A stretch of DNA of 64,000 nucleotides from Bog-756 sp963704615. Its GTDB lineage: Bacteria; Actinomycetota; Acidimicrobiia; Acidimicrobiales; RAAP-2. Position 1 is the first letter of the stretch. Each line of letters starts with the position of its first letter. The stretch spans positions 372,001-436,000 of the forward strand of contig OY969923.1 of NCBI GenBank assembly GCA_963704615.1, given 5' to 3'. Of the stretch, positions 7,612 through 15,741 are shown one piece after another. The notes under the pieces were generated by a model. It made no database searches, was not told the DNA's origin, and saw only the letters and a program-made list of their open reading frames with translations. The translations under genes and the position numbers were made by a program.

Positions 7612-8531
7612 GCCCTCCCTCTGGAAAGACGGCGCTCATCACGGGGGCCAATGTCGGGATCGGCAAGGATGTGGCCCGGCAGCTGGCGTTACGTCCGGAG
7701 ATCGGCCGCATCTATCTGGCGTGTCGGAACCAAGATCGGGCGTCAACGGCAAAGGCCGATCTCGAGGCCGTCACCGACCGACGCATCTTCGACATCATTT
7801 TGATGGATGTCGCCAATCTTGGTTCTGTCCGCGCCGGCCTAGCGGCCATCGACGGATCTCTCGATGCGCTGGTCATGAACGCTGGTGTCATCGGCAACAA
7901 GACCCTGATGGAATTGACCGCTGACGGAGTCACCACTCTGTTCGCAACGAACGTTCTCGGTCACGCGTTCCTGCTCGAATGGCTCCTGGCCCAGAACCGA
8001 CTCAGCGAAGTAGCGGTGTTTGCCGCAAGTGAAGCAGCCAGGGGAATTCCGAAGTTGGGGTTCAAACGGCCAACCTTCGTCTCAACCTCTGCCGACGAAC
8101 TCACTTCCGTCATCGACGGCAGCTACTTCGCTGACAGAAAATACGATCAGAACCTGGCCTTCGGTCAGGTCAAGTACATCGGGGCGTTGTGGATGGCCCA
8201 CCTGGCGCGCCGATACGCCGACCTCCGCTTCATCACGGTGAGCCCCGGCAACACCACGGGCACCGAAGCTGCCGCTGGTGCGGCGCCACCGCTGCGCTTT
8301 GCTGCAAAACACATCATGCCCCGCCTCGGCATTTCCCACGAACTTGACGTGGGCGCGAAGAGACTCGTCGACGGTGTCACCGACCCGAAGCTGTCGAGTG
8401 GCGTGTTCTACGCCAGCGCGGCCGGCAAGTTGAAGGGTCCCATGGTCGACCAATCGGAAATCTTCCCTGATTTGGCCAACTCGTCCTATCAGGACCACGC
8501 CAACGAGGCCATCCACCGCTTCATCGCCTAG
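7608..8531 (+). CDS. Short-chain dehydrogenase-like protein with FxxxK active-site variant
   Basis: A 307-residue SDR of the protochlorophyllide-reductase/retinol-dehydrogenase-like type: TGANVGIG, a conserved NAGV, an NVLGHAFL helix and SPGNTTGT. At the catalytic box the sequence is FGQVK, so the usual Tyr is Phe while Lys is kept. With the first operon SDR carrying YxxxR, the operon has two enzymes each lacking one half of the Tyr-Lys pair. Start GTG 7608 overlaps the DUF1330 stop. It is the last cargo gene before the right att-like repeat. Confidence 0.85.
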   Translation: MSPPSGKTALITGANVGIGKDVARQLALRPEIGRIYLACRNQDRASTAKADLEAVTDRRIFDIILMDVANLGSVRAGLAAIDGSLDALVMNAGVIGNKTLMELTADGVTTLFATNVLGHAFLLEWLLAQNRLSEVAVFAASEAARGIPKLGFKRPTFVSTSADELTSVIDGSYFADRKYDQNLAFGQVKYIGALWMAHLARRYADLRFITVSPGNTTGTEAAAGAAPPLRFAAKHIMPRLGISHELDVGAKRLVDGVTDPKLSSGVFYASAAGKLKGPMVDQSEIFPDLANSSYQDHANEAIHRFIA

Positions 8532-8551
8532 TGGTCAGAACCTTATGGCCT

Positions 8552-8619
8552 AACCTTCTGGCTCGGTCGATCCTGCAGAGGGTGCAACAGCAGTTGTCAA
8601 AACCTTCTGATTCGGTCGT
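8552..8619 (-). repeat. Pair of inverted partial att-core repeats
   Basis: AACCTTCTGGCTCGGTCGA (8552-8570) and AACCTTCTGATTCGGTCGT (8601-8619) match each other at 16 of 19 positions. Their first 11 bases, most clearly AACCTTCTGAT in the second copy, are the reverse complement of ATCAGAAGGTT in the tRNA-Arg-like core. They may be integrase accessory sites or scars of earlier integrations. Confidence 0.45.
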
Positions 8620-8781
8620 TTCGAGGGACGATTTAGCCAACGAAAAGCCAACAATTGGGTCCCAGGACGTCCTAATCCGTCCCGGCCAATTTCGGGGTCC
8701 GAAAAACACACCCAGTCTGACCTGCATAATTGCGACATTTTGAGACCCGACGGGACCTCCTGAAACGACCCCGAGGCGCGC

Positions 8782-8823
8782 TACGGATCAGAAGGTTGGG
8801 GGTTCGAATCCCTCCGAGCGCGC
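8782..8823 (+). repeat. Right attachment-site-like repeat (tRNA-Arg 3' half)
   Basis: It has the same 42-nt layout as the left repeat: TACGGATCAGAAGGTTG, a T-arm with loop TTCGAAT, and CCGAGCGCGC. Here the T-stem is GGGGG/CCCTC instead of GCAGG/CCTGC. The differences stay paired, apart from one G-U, so each copy still forms a T-arm. No tRNA 5' half precedes it. Confidence 0.65.
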
Positions 8824-8934
8824 AAGCTGGCCTGGACCCGGTTCGGCGGTCCGAAATCCAGCTGCTGAGCAAGTGACTCGTCGGAGCACACCCAGCCCCT
8901 CTCGACAAACAACTTGGGTGGCGTCGGGCGGCCA

Positions 8935-10053
8935 TTAGACCTCTGTTTCAGGTTGAGCCTTCTTCCGCCGAAGCTCGGAATAAATGATCCAGCCGACCAG
9001 TGTGACCATCCAGAAGCTAACCAACCGGAACACCAACACGGACCCCAGCGACTCCACTGAATTCAATCCTGAGGCAACCAGCCCGGCGGCCAGCACGGCC
9101 TCGGTCACCCCTAAGCCGCCGGGCGTCAGGTTGAAACTACTGGCGGTGGCCCCGGCGCAGTAGACGAGTATCACCTTCGTCCACGGCACAGTGGCTCCGA
9201 CCGCGAGGATTGAGGCCACCAGACAACCGACGCTGGCCAGCCAGTTGATCAAGGACAGGAGGGTGGTCTGCACCCAATCGCGTGGGCGCATGCGAAATGC
9301 GGACAGTGTGTCGAGAGCATGCTGCGCCACGTCCCCAGGGTCGCCGACCGGACGACCTCTTGCTCGCTGTGAGATGCCGACAAGCCGAGCCCCGAGGCGA
9401 ACGACCAGTCTTCGCGAATGCCGTCGGTGCAGAGCCGATACTCCAATAACCGTGACAGCCACTATCGCAGCACCGCCGAGTACGCCACCGAAGGTGGCTG
9501 CCGGATCGCCCGAGACGGTCGCTCCGATGGCGATGAGGAGGACCCACACCAGATTGGAGATCAATCCCGAGATCAGAAGCGCCCAGCCGGCTGGTGCCGG
9601 GTCGTCGGCCACCTGGCGAAACCGACTGAAGCTAAAGACGCTGCCTGCTCCCGGACCGACGAGCGGGAGCGAGACGGAGATCGCATTCCCGGCCAGGGCC
9701 GTGGCTGCCATCGAGGGGATCGATGCGTGAACGCCGGCCGCCCGTAGGACGATCCGCTGAGTCCGGGCGAAAGCCATCATCGAAAGCAACTCAAATGCCC
9801 CGGCAGCCAGCAGCCAGCCCCACTCGGCTCGCCGCACAACGCCGACCGATTGGCTCACGGTCGTACGCTCGAACCACCCAAACGTGACCAACGCCCCGAG
9901 GGCCAGAACTTCTGCGACGATTCGGAGCCATCGTCGACGACGCGGTCCCCTCGAGCGATTGCCCTTTGCCGATCCTTTCGGTTGGTCGGGCGGGGGACCC
10001 GAGTCACCCACGGCGAGGGTACCGCAGACAGACTCCAGATCCCGGCAAGGCAT
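8935..10053 (-). CDS. Flippase-like integral membrane protein (UPF0104/LPG-synthase TM-domain family)
   Basis: A 372-residue multi-pass protein of the lysylphosphatidylglycerol-synthase transmembrane-region (AglD/UPF0104) family. After a basic cytosolic N-terminus (about 1-45) there are roughly eight hydrophobic segments. Family signatures include the FART segment with SVSLPLVGPGAGSVFSF and the late SSFNLTPGGLGVTEAVL motif, close to the usual PGGLGVxE. Such proteins act in lipid or lipid-linked glycan translocation, or as uncharacterised membrane components. The gene stands alone, just outside the island's right end. The ATG at 10053 lacks a strong ribosome-binding site, so a later start is possible. 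Confidence 0.82.
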   Translation of the reverse strand: MPCRDLESVCGTLAVGDSGPPPDQPKGSAKGNRSRGPRRRRWLRIVAEVLALGALVTFGWFERTTVSQSVGVVRRAEWGWLLAAGAFELLSMMAFARTQRIVLRAAGVHASIPSMAATALAGNAISVSLPLVGPGAGSVFSFSRFRQVADDPAPAGWALLISGLISNLVWVLLIAIGATVSGDPAATFGGVLGGAAIVAVTVIGVSALHRRHSRRLVVRLGARLVGISQRARGRPVGDPGDVAQHALDTLSAFRMRPRDWVQTTLLSLINWLASVGCLVASILAVGATVPWTKVILVYCAGATASSFNLTPGGLGVTEAVLAAGLVASGLNSVESLGSVLVFRLVSFWMVTLVGWIIYSELRRKKAQPETEV

Positions 10054-10418
10054 CTACAAGACTCGTAGTGCCATGGTCGAACAAATGAGTGGGCTGTCCC
10101 GGCATAGAGATGATTGAGATTCAGGCGATCGGGCTCAACCTAGGACAACCACGACAGCGAGGTCTCGACGAAGGCGGCGGGGGGGCGAGCCCCCGCAACA
10201 TGGTCACGGCAACGACCCCCGGGAACCCATAGCCGCCGGCCGCAGGGCTGCGGCGAACCGGAGCCATCCCAAACCGTACGCTCACCGCCCGGGCGGGCGT
10301 CGGTCGAGCCCTGGTGAGGCCGTGGTCCACCGGGCGGGAGACGATCGACGACGGTCTGCCCCGATTCGCCGACGAGGTTCTCGAACCAGCCGCAGCATTA
10401 CCGGTGGGCCCTAGATAG
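10054..10418. other. Intergenic region without a recognised feature
   Basis: About 365 nt between the flippase-like gene and the next unknown gene. Short reading frames here have no ribosome-binding sites or recognisable protein content. I see no tRNA, repeat or strong hairpin. Confidence 0.5.
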
Positions 10419-10865
10419 CTAGGCCGACTTCAGCAAGGGCGTGGTAGGCACAGTGTCCACGGCATCAGGGAAGGTTTCGACACGCGCCCAATCCGGCTGG
10501 AGCTCGCTCGCGATAGCGCTCAGCGATCGCTCAACCGAGCGCGCGTATCGATCGCTCCACGCCACCGGACGGAGGCGGACGGGACGGATGGCCATGGTCG
10601 TGATCGAGTCGGACCAGACCGACAGTTCGAACTCCACCCGGACAGGGCGCCCCTGGAGCCACAGGACCCCCGACGTCCGACGGAGTTGTGTTGGATCCGC
10701 CCCCTCTCCGTCGAATTCGGACCTGAGCCACAGATCGTGCCTCGACCGGACGAGATGCGAACGACGCCACAACTTCGGTTGTCGCTGGTGCCAAGCATCG
10801 ATTGCTTCTGAAGCCGCCAATGGGCTCGAGGGCAGCCGGATCGAGATGTAAGTGGTTTGGGACAC
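10419..10865 (-). CDS. Hypothetical protein
   Basis: A 148-residue protein I do not recognise. Support for it being real is the GTG at 10865 preceded at good spacing by GGAGGA, a reading frame free of rare codons, and a mixed alpha/beta composition with IRLPSSPLAASEAI at the N-terminus and a W-rich middle (HDLWLRSEF, VLWLQGRPVRVEFELSVWSD). That middle could be a beta-sheet binding domain. No signal peptide or transmembrane segment is visible. It is isolated, with non-coding DNA on both sides. Confidence 0.65.
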   Translation of the reverse strand: MSQTTYISIRLPSSPLAASEAIDAWHQRQPKLWRRSHLVRSRHDLWLRSEFDGEGADPTQLRRTSGVLWLQGRPVRVEFELSVWSDSITTMAIRPVRLRPVAWSDRYARSVERSLSAIASELQPDWARVETFPDAVDTVPTTPLLKSA

Positions 10866-11482
10866 TGCTCCTCCTTACGCTGCCTCGGGAACCGTGAAGC
10901 CTTTCCTGATCACGGAGGGGTTCTGGCGTTGCCACCAAATTCGTGCTCGCCGACTCCTGGAACCACTCCACTGGAGCTATCTCGGGGTTGGATGTCGGCA
11001 CGGTCTTGCACCGCCTGAATCTTTCTTCGGACCGTGCCGACTCAACGATTGTCCAGCTCGTCCCTTGTAGGAATGTTGCAACGGCCTTGCACGGGTCGGG
11101 CCCGACGGGCTCAGTGAGGCCTGAGCGGCGCCGACGGAAGGTGAGGATCGGGCCTGGCTCCGCCGGAGGAGGGATCGATGCGACCATCCGTACGGCACTC
11201 CGGCCGTCAGTTGATCGGCGACCGGTCCGGTCTCGATCCCGAGCACCCCGGTGGTCATCGGGGTGCCGGCCGCCCCATGGCGCCCAAGGCCAAGGTCAAG
11301 TCCGGCACGCTGACCCTGAGCTGAAAGAAGCCGGCCAATAGTCGGTCCCTCGCTGGGGTGTCCATTCGGGCTGTTCAAGCGGCCACCTCGAGTGGCGACA
11401 CCGTCGACTGCGACCGACGCCCCCATCGCCGGTCTCGATTCAGACCACGGTGACGACGGCCAACAGGTCTTAGACCGCGTTG
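10866..11482. other. Long intergenic region, no supported gene
   Basis: About 620 nt between the unknown gene and zur. Several short frames exist on both strands but lack ribosome-binding sites and resemble nothing I know. It may hold a decayed gene. No repeats or hairpins stand out. Confidence 0.5.
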
Positions 11483-11932
11483 CTAGTGGCAGTCCCGGCA
11501 GAGGCCAAGGATGTCGAGGCGGTGACCGTGGGGCTGGAAACCCTCGACCTCGGCGAGCCGATCGACGGTCATTGCCACGCTGCGTTCGAAGGTCGGGGAT
11601 GGGGTGACATCGATGACTCTGCCGCAGTGCGTGCACAAGAGGTGGTGGTGGTGCTCGGTGAACTCCTCGGCCAACTCGTAGCGGGCGAATTCGTCATTGG
11701 CTGCGACCCGCCGGACCACTCCGGCGACCTGGAGGTCGAGGAGGTGACGATAGGCGGAGCTGCGAGGAAGATCGGGTAGGCGATCAGCGATGTCCCCGAT
11801 GCTGATGGGGTGTCCCTCATCAACGAGAAGGCCAATGATCGCCCGTCGGCCAGCCGTATACCGCTGATCGGCGCGACGAAGCCGGTCCTCGACAACGTCG
11901 TGCAGGTCACCGTCAGGAGCCGTCGCTGTCAT
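11483..11932 (-). CDS. zur: Fur-family metal regulator, probably Zur
   Basis: A 149-residue regulator. The start is ATG 11932, chosen because GGAAGGA lies 5 nt upstream; an in-frame codon at 11989 is less likely. The N-terminal winged helix (residues about 5-85) ends in the SSAYRHLLDLQVAGVV recognition segment. The dimerisation domain contains HHHHLLCTHCGRVIDV and the C-terminal CRDCH, giving the CxxC...CxxC structural zinc site. It is divergent from a metal ABC importer whose promoter spacer carries a palindrome, so repression of zinc uptake when zinc is replete is the likely role. A manganese or iron specificity is not excluded by sequence. Confidence 0.85.
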   Translation of the reverse strand: MTATAPDGDLHDVVEDRLRRADQRYTAGRRAIIGLLVDEGHPISIGDIADRLPDLPRSSAYRHLLDLQVAGVVRRVAANDEFARYELAEEFTEHHHHLLCTHCGRVIDVTPSPTFERSVAMTVDRLAEVEGFQPHGHRLDILGLCRDCH

Positions 11933-12014
11933 CGCGTCCTTCCGTCTGAGGGACACAGGGTCGGTACGAGTACAGGAATCCCGGATCAACTTATGCGAGC
12001 CTAGCCGATCTTAC

Positions 12015-12044
12015 TTGTGTTGAGACTCAGTCTGAGGATAGGTT
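12015..12044 (+). promoter_or_regulatory. Promoter of metal-importer operon with candidate Zur operator
   Basis: TTGTGT (12015-12020) and TAGGTT (12039-12044) are separated by 18 bp, and the ATG follows 6 nt later, so the transcript should be leaderless. The spacer holds the interlocked palindromes AGACTCAGTCT (12023-12033) and CTCAGTCTGAG (12026-12036). A Fur-family protein bound here would cover the promoter. Confidence 0.65.
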
Positions 12045-12050
12045 TGGCGC

Positions 12051-13040
12051 ATGCAGACGACCGAGACAACCAAAACCACGAGAATCAGGAGAAGTGGACG
12101 TACCCTTCGGGGCCGTTCAGGAGCGGTCGTCGCGACCGGCCTTGTGCTTGCCGGACTGGTGGCATCGGCGTGTGGATCCAGTGGCGCTTCTCCATCGAGT
12201 TCATCGAAGTCGGGCGTGATCAACGCCATCGGCGCCGAGAACGAGTACGCCAACGTCCTTTCCCAGATTGGCGGCAAGTACGTGCACGTCTCGTCGATCC
12301 TGAACAATCCCAACACCGACCCGCACACCTTCGAATCGAGCCCGAGCGTCGCTCAAGAAGTGAGCGCAGCCCAGCTGATCGTGCAGAATGGCGTGGGCTA
12401 CGACACCTTCATGAACACCATCGAGTCGGCCTCGCCCAACTCGACCCGGAAAGTCATCGTGGCCCAAAACGTCCTGGGTCTCCCGACCGACACCTCCAAC
12501 CCGCACCTGTGGTATGACCCGAAAACGATGCCCGCGGTAGCCACCGTCATGGCCAAGGATCTCTCCGAGCTGCAGCCCAGCCACGCCGCCTACTTCCAAG
12601 CGAACCTGACGACGTTCAACGCATCCTTGGCTCCGCTGCACACCGCTATCACCTCGTTCAAGGCTCAATTCCCCGGCACTCCCGTGGCCGTCACCGAACC
12701 GGTGGCCGACTACCTCCTTCAGGCCATGGGAATGAACATCCTCACGCCGTTCCGCTTCCAGGCTGACATCATGAACGGCGTGGACCCGAATCCCCAGGAC
12801 GTCACATTGGAGAATGGCTTCTTCACCAAACATCAGGTCAAGTTCTTCGCCTACAACCAACAGGTCGTCGATGATCTCACCACCTCGATTCGTGAGACGG
12901 CCATCAAGGCGGGCGTGCCGGTGGTGGGTGTCTACGAGACCATGCCCACGCCGGGGTATAACTTCCAATCCTGGATGATGGCCGAGGTCAATGCCTTCCG
13001 GGCCGCCGTCACCAGTGGCACCTCCACCGAGCACTTATGA
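12051..13040 (+). CDS. Metal ABC transporter substrate-binding lipoprotein (ZnuA-like)
   Basis: A 329-residue extracellular binding protein. The N-terminus has a basic stretch, a hydrophobic segment and the lipobox LVASAC, with Cys at about residue 41 as the lipidation site. The cluster A-I metal-binding fold is recognisable from NPNTDPHTFE (first His), SNPHLWYDP (second His) and the later acidic ligand region near VTEPVADYLLQAMG. The His-rich loop of many ZnuA proteins is absent, so zinc versus manganese rests on the neighbouring Zur-like regulator. The stop overlaps the ATPase start (ATGA). First gene of the operon. Confidence 0.9.
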   Translation: MQTTETTKTTRIRRSGRTLRGRSGAVVATGLVLAGLVASACGSSGASPSSSSKSGVINAIGAENEYANVLSQIGGKYVHVSSILNNPNTDPHTFESSPSVAQEVSAAQLIVQNGVGYDTFMNTIESASPNSTRKVIVAQNVLGLPTDTSNPHLWYDPKTMPAVATVMAKDLSELQPSHAAYFQANLTTFNASLAPLHTAITSFKAQFPGTPVAVTEPVADYLLQAMGMNILTPFRFQADIMNGVDPNPQDVTLENGFFTKHQVKFFAYNQQVVDDLTTSIRETAIKAGVPVVGVYETMPTPGYNFQSWMMAEVNAFRAAVTSGTSTEHL

Positions 13041-13894
13041 GCGGAGGAGGGGTTGGTGGTGGCGCTGAGGGTCCCCCGGTGCTCGAGGTGGACGGAGTCA
13101 GCGTTGCCCTGGGAGGCCGGCAGGTTCTCGACCAGGTCAGTTTTCATGTCAAGGCTGGCGAGTTCACCGGGCTGATCGGCTCCAACGGCGCCGGGAAGAC
13201 CACGTTGTTGCGAGTCATCCTGGGACTCCAAGCACCGGAGACCGGTCGCGTCCTGTTGTCGGGTCGAGCGCGACGGAGCCGAGGGAGCTCGATCGGGTAT
13301 GTGCCGCAGAAGGTGCTGCTCGACCCCGATGTGCCCATGCGAGCACGAGACCTGATTGCCCTCGGGCTCGACGGTCAGCGCTTTGGCATGCCCGTTCCGT
13401 CCCACAAGCGTCGGGCCGCGGTCGATGAGATGCTGGCCGCGGTCGACGCGGTGCCATTCGCCGATGCCCGGGTGGGGACGCTGTCGGGCGGTGAGCAGCA
13501 ACGGGTCTTGATTGCCCATGCCCTGATCGCCCGGCCCAGGTTGCTCCTTCTCGACGAACCCCTGGCCAACCTCGACTTGCGCTCGGGACAGGAGATCGTC
13601 ACCTTGTTGCACCGTATCGCCGTGGAGCAGCGGATCGCCGTGTTGCTCTCGGCCCACGAGATGAACCCCCTCCTGCCGGTCATGGACCGGGTCGTGTACC
13701 TGGCCGAGGGGAGGGCTGTTGCCGGGACCACTGACGAAGTGATCCGGGCCGACGTCCTGACCGCGCTCTACGGTCATCACGTCGACGTCCTCCACGTCCA
13801 CGGGCGAGTGATCGTCGTCGCTTCGGGGCCGGACGACGCCGTCAACCTGAGCGGCTCTGCTGCTGATGCCGTCCACGAGTTCAAGGTGGATTGA
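13037..13894 (+). CDS. Metal ABC transporter ATP-binding protein (ZnuC-like)
   Basis: A 285-residue ABC ATPase. Walker A is GSNGAGKTT (about residues 53-61), the Q-loop is in GYVPQK, the signature is LSGGEQQR, Walker B is LLLLDEPL and the switch His lies in LLSAHEMN. It energises import by the two ABC-3 permeases downstream. The ATG overlaps the binding-protein stop by 4 nt, and its own stop overlaps a possible TTG start of the permease gene. The C-terminal 40 residues extend beyond the core and may contact the permease. Confidence 0.93.
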   Translation: MSGGGVGGGAEGPPVLEVDGVSVALGGRQVLDQVSFHVKAGEFTGLIGSNGAGKTTLLRVILGLQAPETGRVLLSGRARRSRGSSIGYVPQKVLLDPDVPMRARDLIALGLDGQRFGMPVPSHKRRAAVDEMLAAVDAVPFADARVGTLSGGEQQRVLIAHALIARPRLLLLDEPLANLDLRSGQEIVTLLHRIAVEQRIAVLLSAHEMNPLLPVMDRVVYLAEGRAVAGTTDEVIRADVLTALYGHHVDVLHVHGRVIVVASGPDDAVNLSGSAADAVHEFKVD

Positions 13895-14799
13895 GCGCGA
13901 TGCATTGGGTTTTCGAGCCGGGCTTCTTCTCCAGCCAGCCTGTTCACGTGGCGCTGGTCATCGGTGGCGTCACCGCCGTTGTTTCCGCCGTGGTGGGGGT
14001 ATTCACCGTCATGCGGGGACAGTCCTTCGCCGGCCATGCCCTGACTGACGTCGCCGCGGCCGGCGGATCAGCGGCGTTTTTGCACGGGCTGAGTCCTCTT
14101 GCCGGGTTCATTGGGGGAGGACTTGCCGGGGGCGGAGCCATGGAGGCGGTTGGCGTGCAGCGGGTACGAGGCCGTGACCTGGCCACCGGAATAGTCCTCG
14201 GCGCCGCCATCGGCTTGACCGCGCTCTTCTTGTTTCTGGATACCACTGCGGGGGCGACCACCGGCGCGACCCAGACGATCCTCTTCGGATCGATCTTCAG
14301 CATCGATCCCTCCACCGTCCCGATCGTCATCGGGCTCAGCGTCGTCGCCGTCGGCCTCATCGCCGCGCTCTACCGCCCCTTGTTGCTGGCGTCCACCAAC
14401 GGGGACATGGCTGCGGCTCGCGGTGTCCCGGTCCGTCTGGTCGGCATCGGTTTCATGGTCGCCCTCGCCGTTGCCGTCGGCCTCTCGTCCCTCGCCATCG
14501 GGGCCATCCTTTCGACCACCTTGCTCATCGGTCCGGCCGCCACCGCCCTCCGGCTCACCAACCGGTTTGGCGCCGCCTTGGCAACCGCTGCTGTCATCGG
14601 TGTCGGCGCGACGTGGCTCGGCACTCTCCTGGCCTACGACAGCTATTACTGGGGTGCCGCCCACGCCGGTTTCCCGGTCAGCTCGGTCATCGTCTTGATC
14701 ACCTTTGCCGCCTACCTCGTCTCCGGAGCACCAACGGTTCGGGCCCTCACCGGTCACCGAAGGGGACCACCTGCGGTCGTTTCGGTGGCCGAGCGATGA
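13891..14799 (+). CDS. Metal ABC transporter permease, ABC-3 family (first, ZnuB-like)
   Basis: A 302-residue polytopic protein of the ABC-3 family with about 8 hydrophobic segments. Family motifs are MRGQSFAGHALTDVAAAG near the start and SLAIGAILSTTLLIGPAATALRL late in the protein. TTG 13891 overlaps the ATPase stop; ATG 13900 is an equally plausible start. It is followed by a second permease of the same family, so the channel may be a heterodimer. Its stop overlaps a 22-codon mini-ORF that spans the ribosome-binding site of the second permease. Confidence 0.88.
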   Translation: MSAMHWVFEPGFFSSQPVHVALVIGGVTAVVSAVVGVFTVMRGQSFAGHALTDVAAAGGSAAFLHGLSPLAGFIGGGLAGGGAMEAVGVQRVRGRDLATGIVLGAAIGLTALFLFLDTTAGATTGATQTILFGSIFSIDPSTVPIVIGLSVVAVGLIAALYRPLLLASTNGDMAAARGVPVRLVGIGFMVALAVAVGLSSLAIGAILSTTLLIGPAATALRLTNRFGAALATAAVIGVGATWLGTLLAYDSYYWGAAHAGFPVSSVIVLITFAAYLVSGAPTVRALTGHRRGPPAVVSVAER

Positions 14800-14864
14800 A
14801 CCCGAACCCCACCCGGGCTGCCGCACCGACCGACCTCGGGCCGAGGAGGCGGGATGTTCTCTAG
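14796..14864 (+). CDS. 22-codon mini-ORF linking the two permease genes
   Basis: An ATG overlapping the first permease stop (ATGA) begins a 22-residue frame, rich in Pro and Arg, that ends in TAG at 14862-14864, 11 nt inside the second permease gene. It covers the GAGGAGGCGG ribosome-binding site of that gene. Ribosomes finishing the first permease could translate it and open the next start. It may be chance. Confidence 0.3.
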   Translation: MNPNPTRAAAPTDLGPRRRDVL

Positions 14865-15729
14865 CTTCATGACCAACACCTGGATCGTGGCCACGGTGAT
14901 CGCAGTGTTGGCCGGGGTCGTCGGATTCTTCGTTGTGCTCCGAGGCTCGGCGTTTCCGGCGCACGCCATCCCCAATAGCGCCTTCGCCGGGGCCGCCGCC
15001 GCCAATATCTTCGGCTTCAGCGCACTCCTCGGACTGGCCGGGGCCGCCGGAATCGCCGCCTTCGGCATTGCCACCCTTGGCCGGCGTGGCCGCCACGACG
15101 TCGTCACCGCATTCGTGCTGGTCCTCGGGCTCGCCATCGGGGCGATCTTCCTCACCCGCTCGGAGGAGTACGAACCCCAGCTCTACTCGTTGCTCTTCGG
15201 GGAGGTCCTCGGTGTGTCCACGACCGAGCTGCTGCCGGTGGCGCTACTGGCCATCGCCTGCATCGCCGCCATCGTCCTCCTGTATCGCCCCCTGCTGCTT
15301 TCGTCCGTCGTGCCCGAAGTCGCCGAGTCCAAGGGCGTCTCGAGCTACGGCGTGGAACTGGCCTTCCTGCTCGTCCTCGCGGCGGCCACCGCGCTGACCG
15401 TGCCGGTCGTGGGGGCGCTGCTGATCTTCTCCCTGATGATCGGCCCCCCCGCCGCGGCCCGCTCCTTCACTGTGCGGCCCCCGCTCGCCATTCTTCTTTC
15501 GGTCATCATCGCCCTGGTCACCGTGTGGGCGGCGATCGCCAGCTCCTATGCGTCGAATTGGCCGGTCGGGTTCTTCGTTGGAGTCTTCAGCGCCTTCGCC
15601 TACACCATCGGGCGGCTCTGGGCCCGGTGGCGACGATCACGGACCATTCGGAGCCGAGTGAGCGGTGGACATCCGCCCGGGGCTGACCCGCACAGCCCGC
15701 TGGTGGCTGACCCGTCGGTGCTGGTCTGA
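14854..15729 (+). CDS. Metal ABC transporter permease, ABC-3 family (second)
   Basis: A 291-residue membrane protein of the same family as the preceding gene, with LRGSAFPAHAIPNSAFAG near the N-terminus and VPVVGALLIFSLMIGPPAAA late. GAGGAGG precedes ATG 14854 at good spacing. Two non-identical permeases after one ATPase suggest a heterodimeric channel. The last 35 residues (after SRTIRSRVSGGHP) are hydrophilic and Pro-rich, unlike the family, and may be a neutral extension or a read-through tail. Confidence 0.88.
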   Translation: MFSSFMTNTWIVATVIAVLAGVVGFFVVLRGSAFPAHAIPNSAFAGAAAANIFGFSALLGLAGAAGIAAFGIATLGRRGRHDVVTAFVLVLGLAIGAIFLTRSEEYEPQLYSLLFGEVLGVSTTELLPVALLAIACIAAIVLLYRPLLLSSVVPEVAESKGVSSYGVELAFLLVLAAATALTVPVVGALLIFSLMIGPPAAARSFTVRPPLAILLSVIIALVTVWAAIASSYASNWPVGFFVGVFSAFAYTIGRLWARWRRSRTIRSRVSGGHPPGADPHSPLVADPSVLV

Positions 15730-15741
15730 GGATCCCCGTCG

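Larger units (their letters stand above)
81..8823. mobile_element. Putative integrated genomic island bounded by tRNA-Arg 3'-half repeats
   Basis: Two 42-nt direct repeats resembling the anticodon-loop-to-3'-end half of a tRNA-Arg(ACG) frame this segment, and a tyrosine integrase lies just inside the left one. The cargo is typical of accessory DNA: two HNH nucleases, an AbiE-like toxin-antitoxin pair, a truncated gene and a TetR-SDR operon. Neither repeat has a recognisable tRNA 5' half, so both look like leftover attachment sites. The repeats differ at four T-stem positions, so the ends may not come from one recent event. Island status is an inference. Confidence 0.5.
8532..8934. other. Non-coding right end of the island
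   Basis: About 400 nt without a credible gene. It holds two AACCTTCTG-type repeats (8552-8570 and 8601-8619), which are partial inverted matches to the attachment core, and the right tRNA-like repeat at 8782-8823. No terminator with a U-tract is obvious after the SDR operon. Confidence 0.6.
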
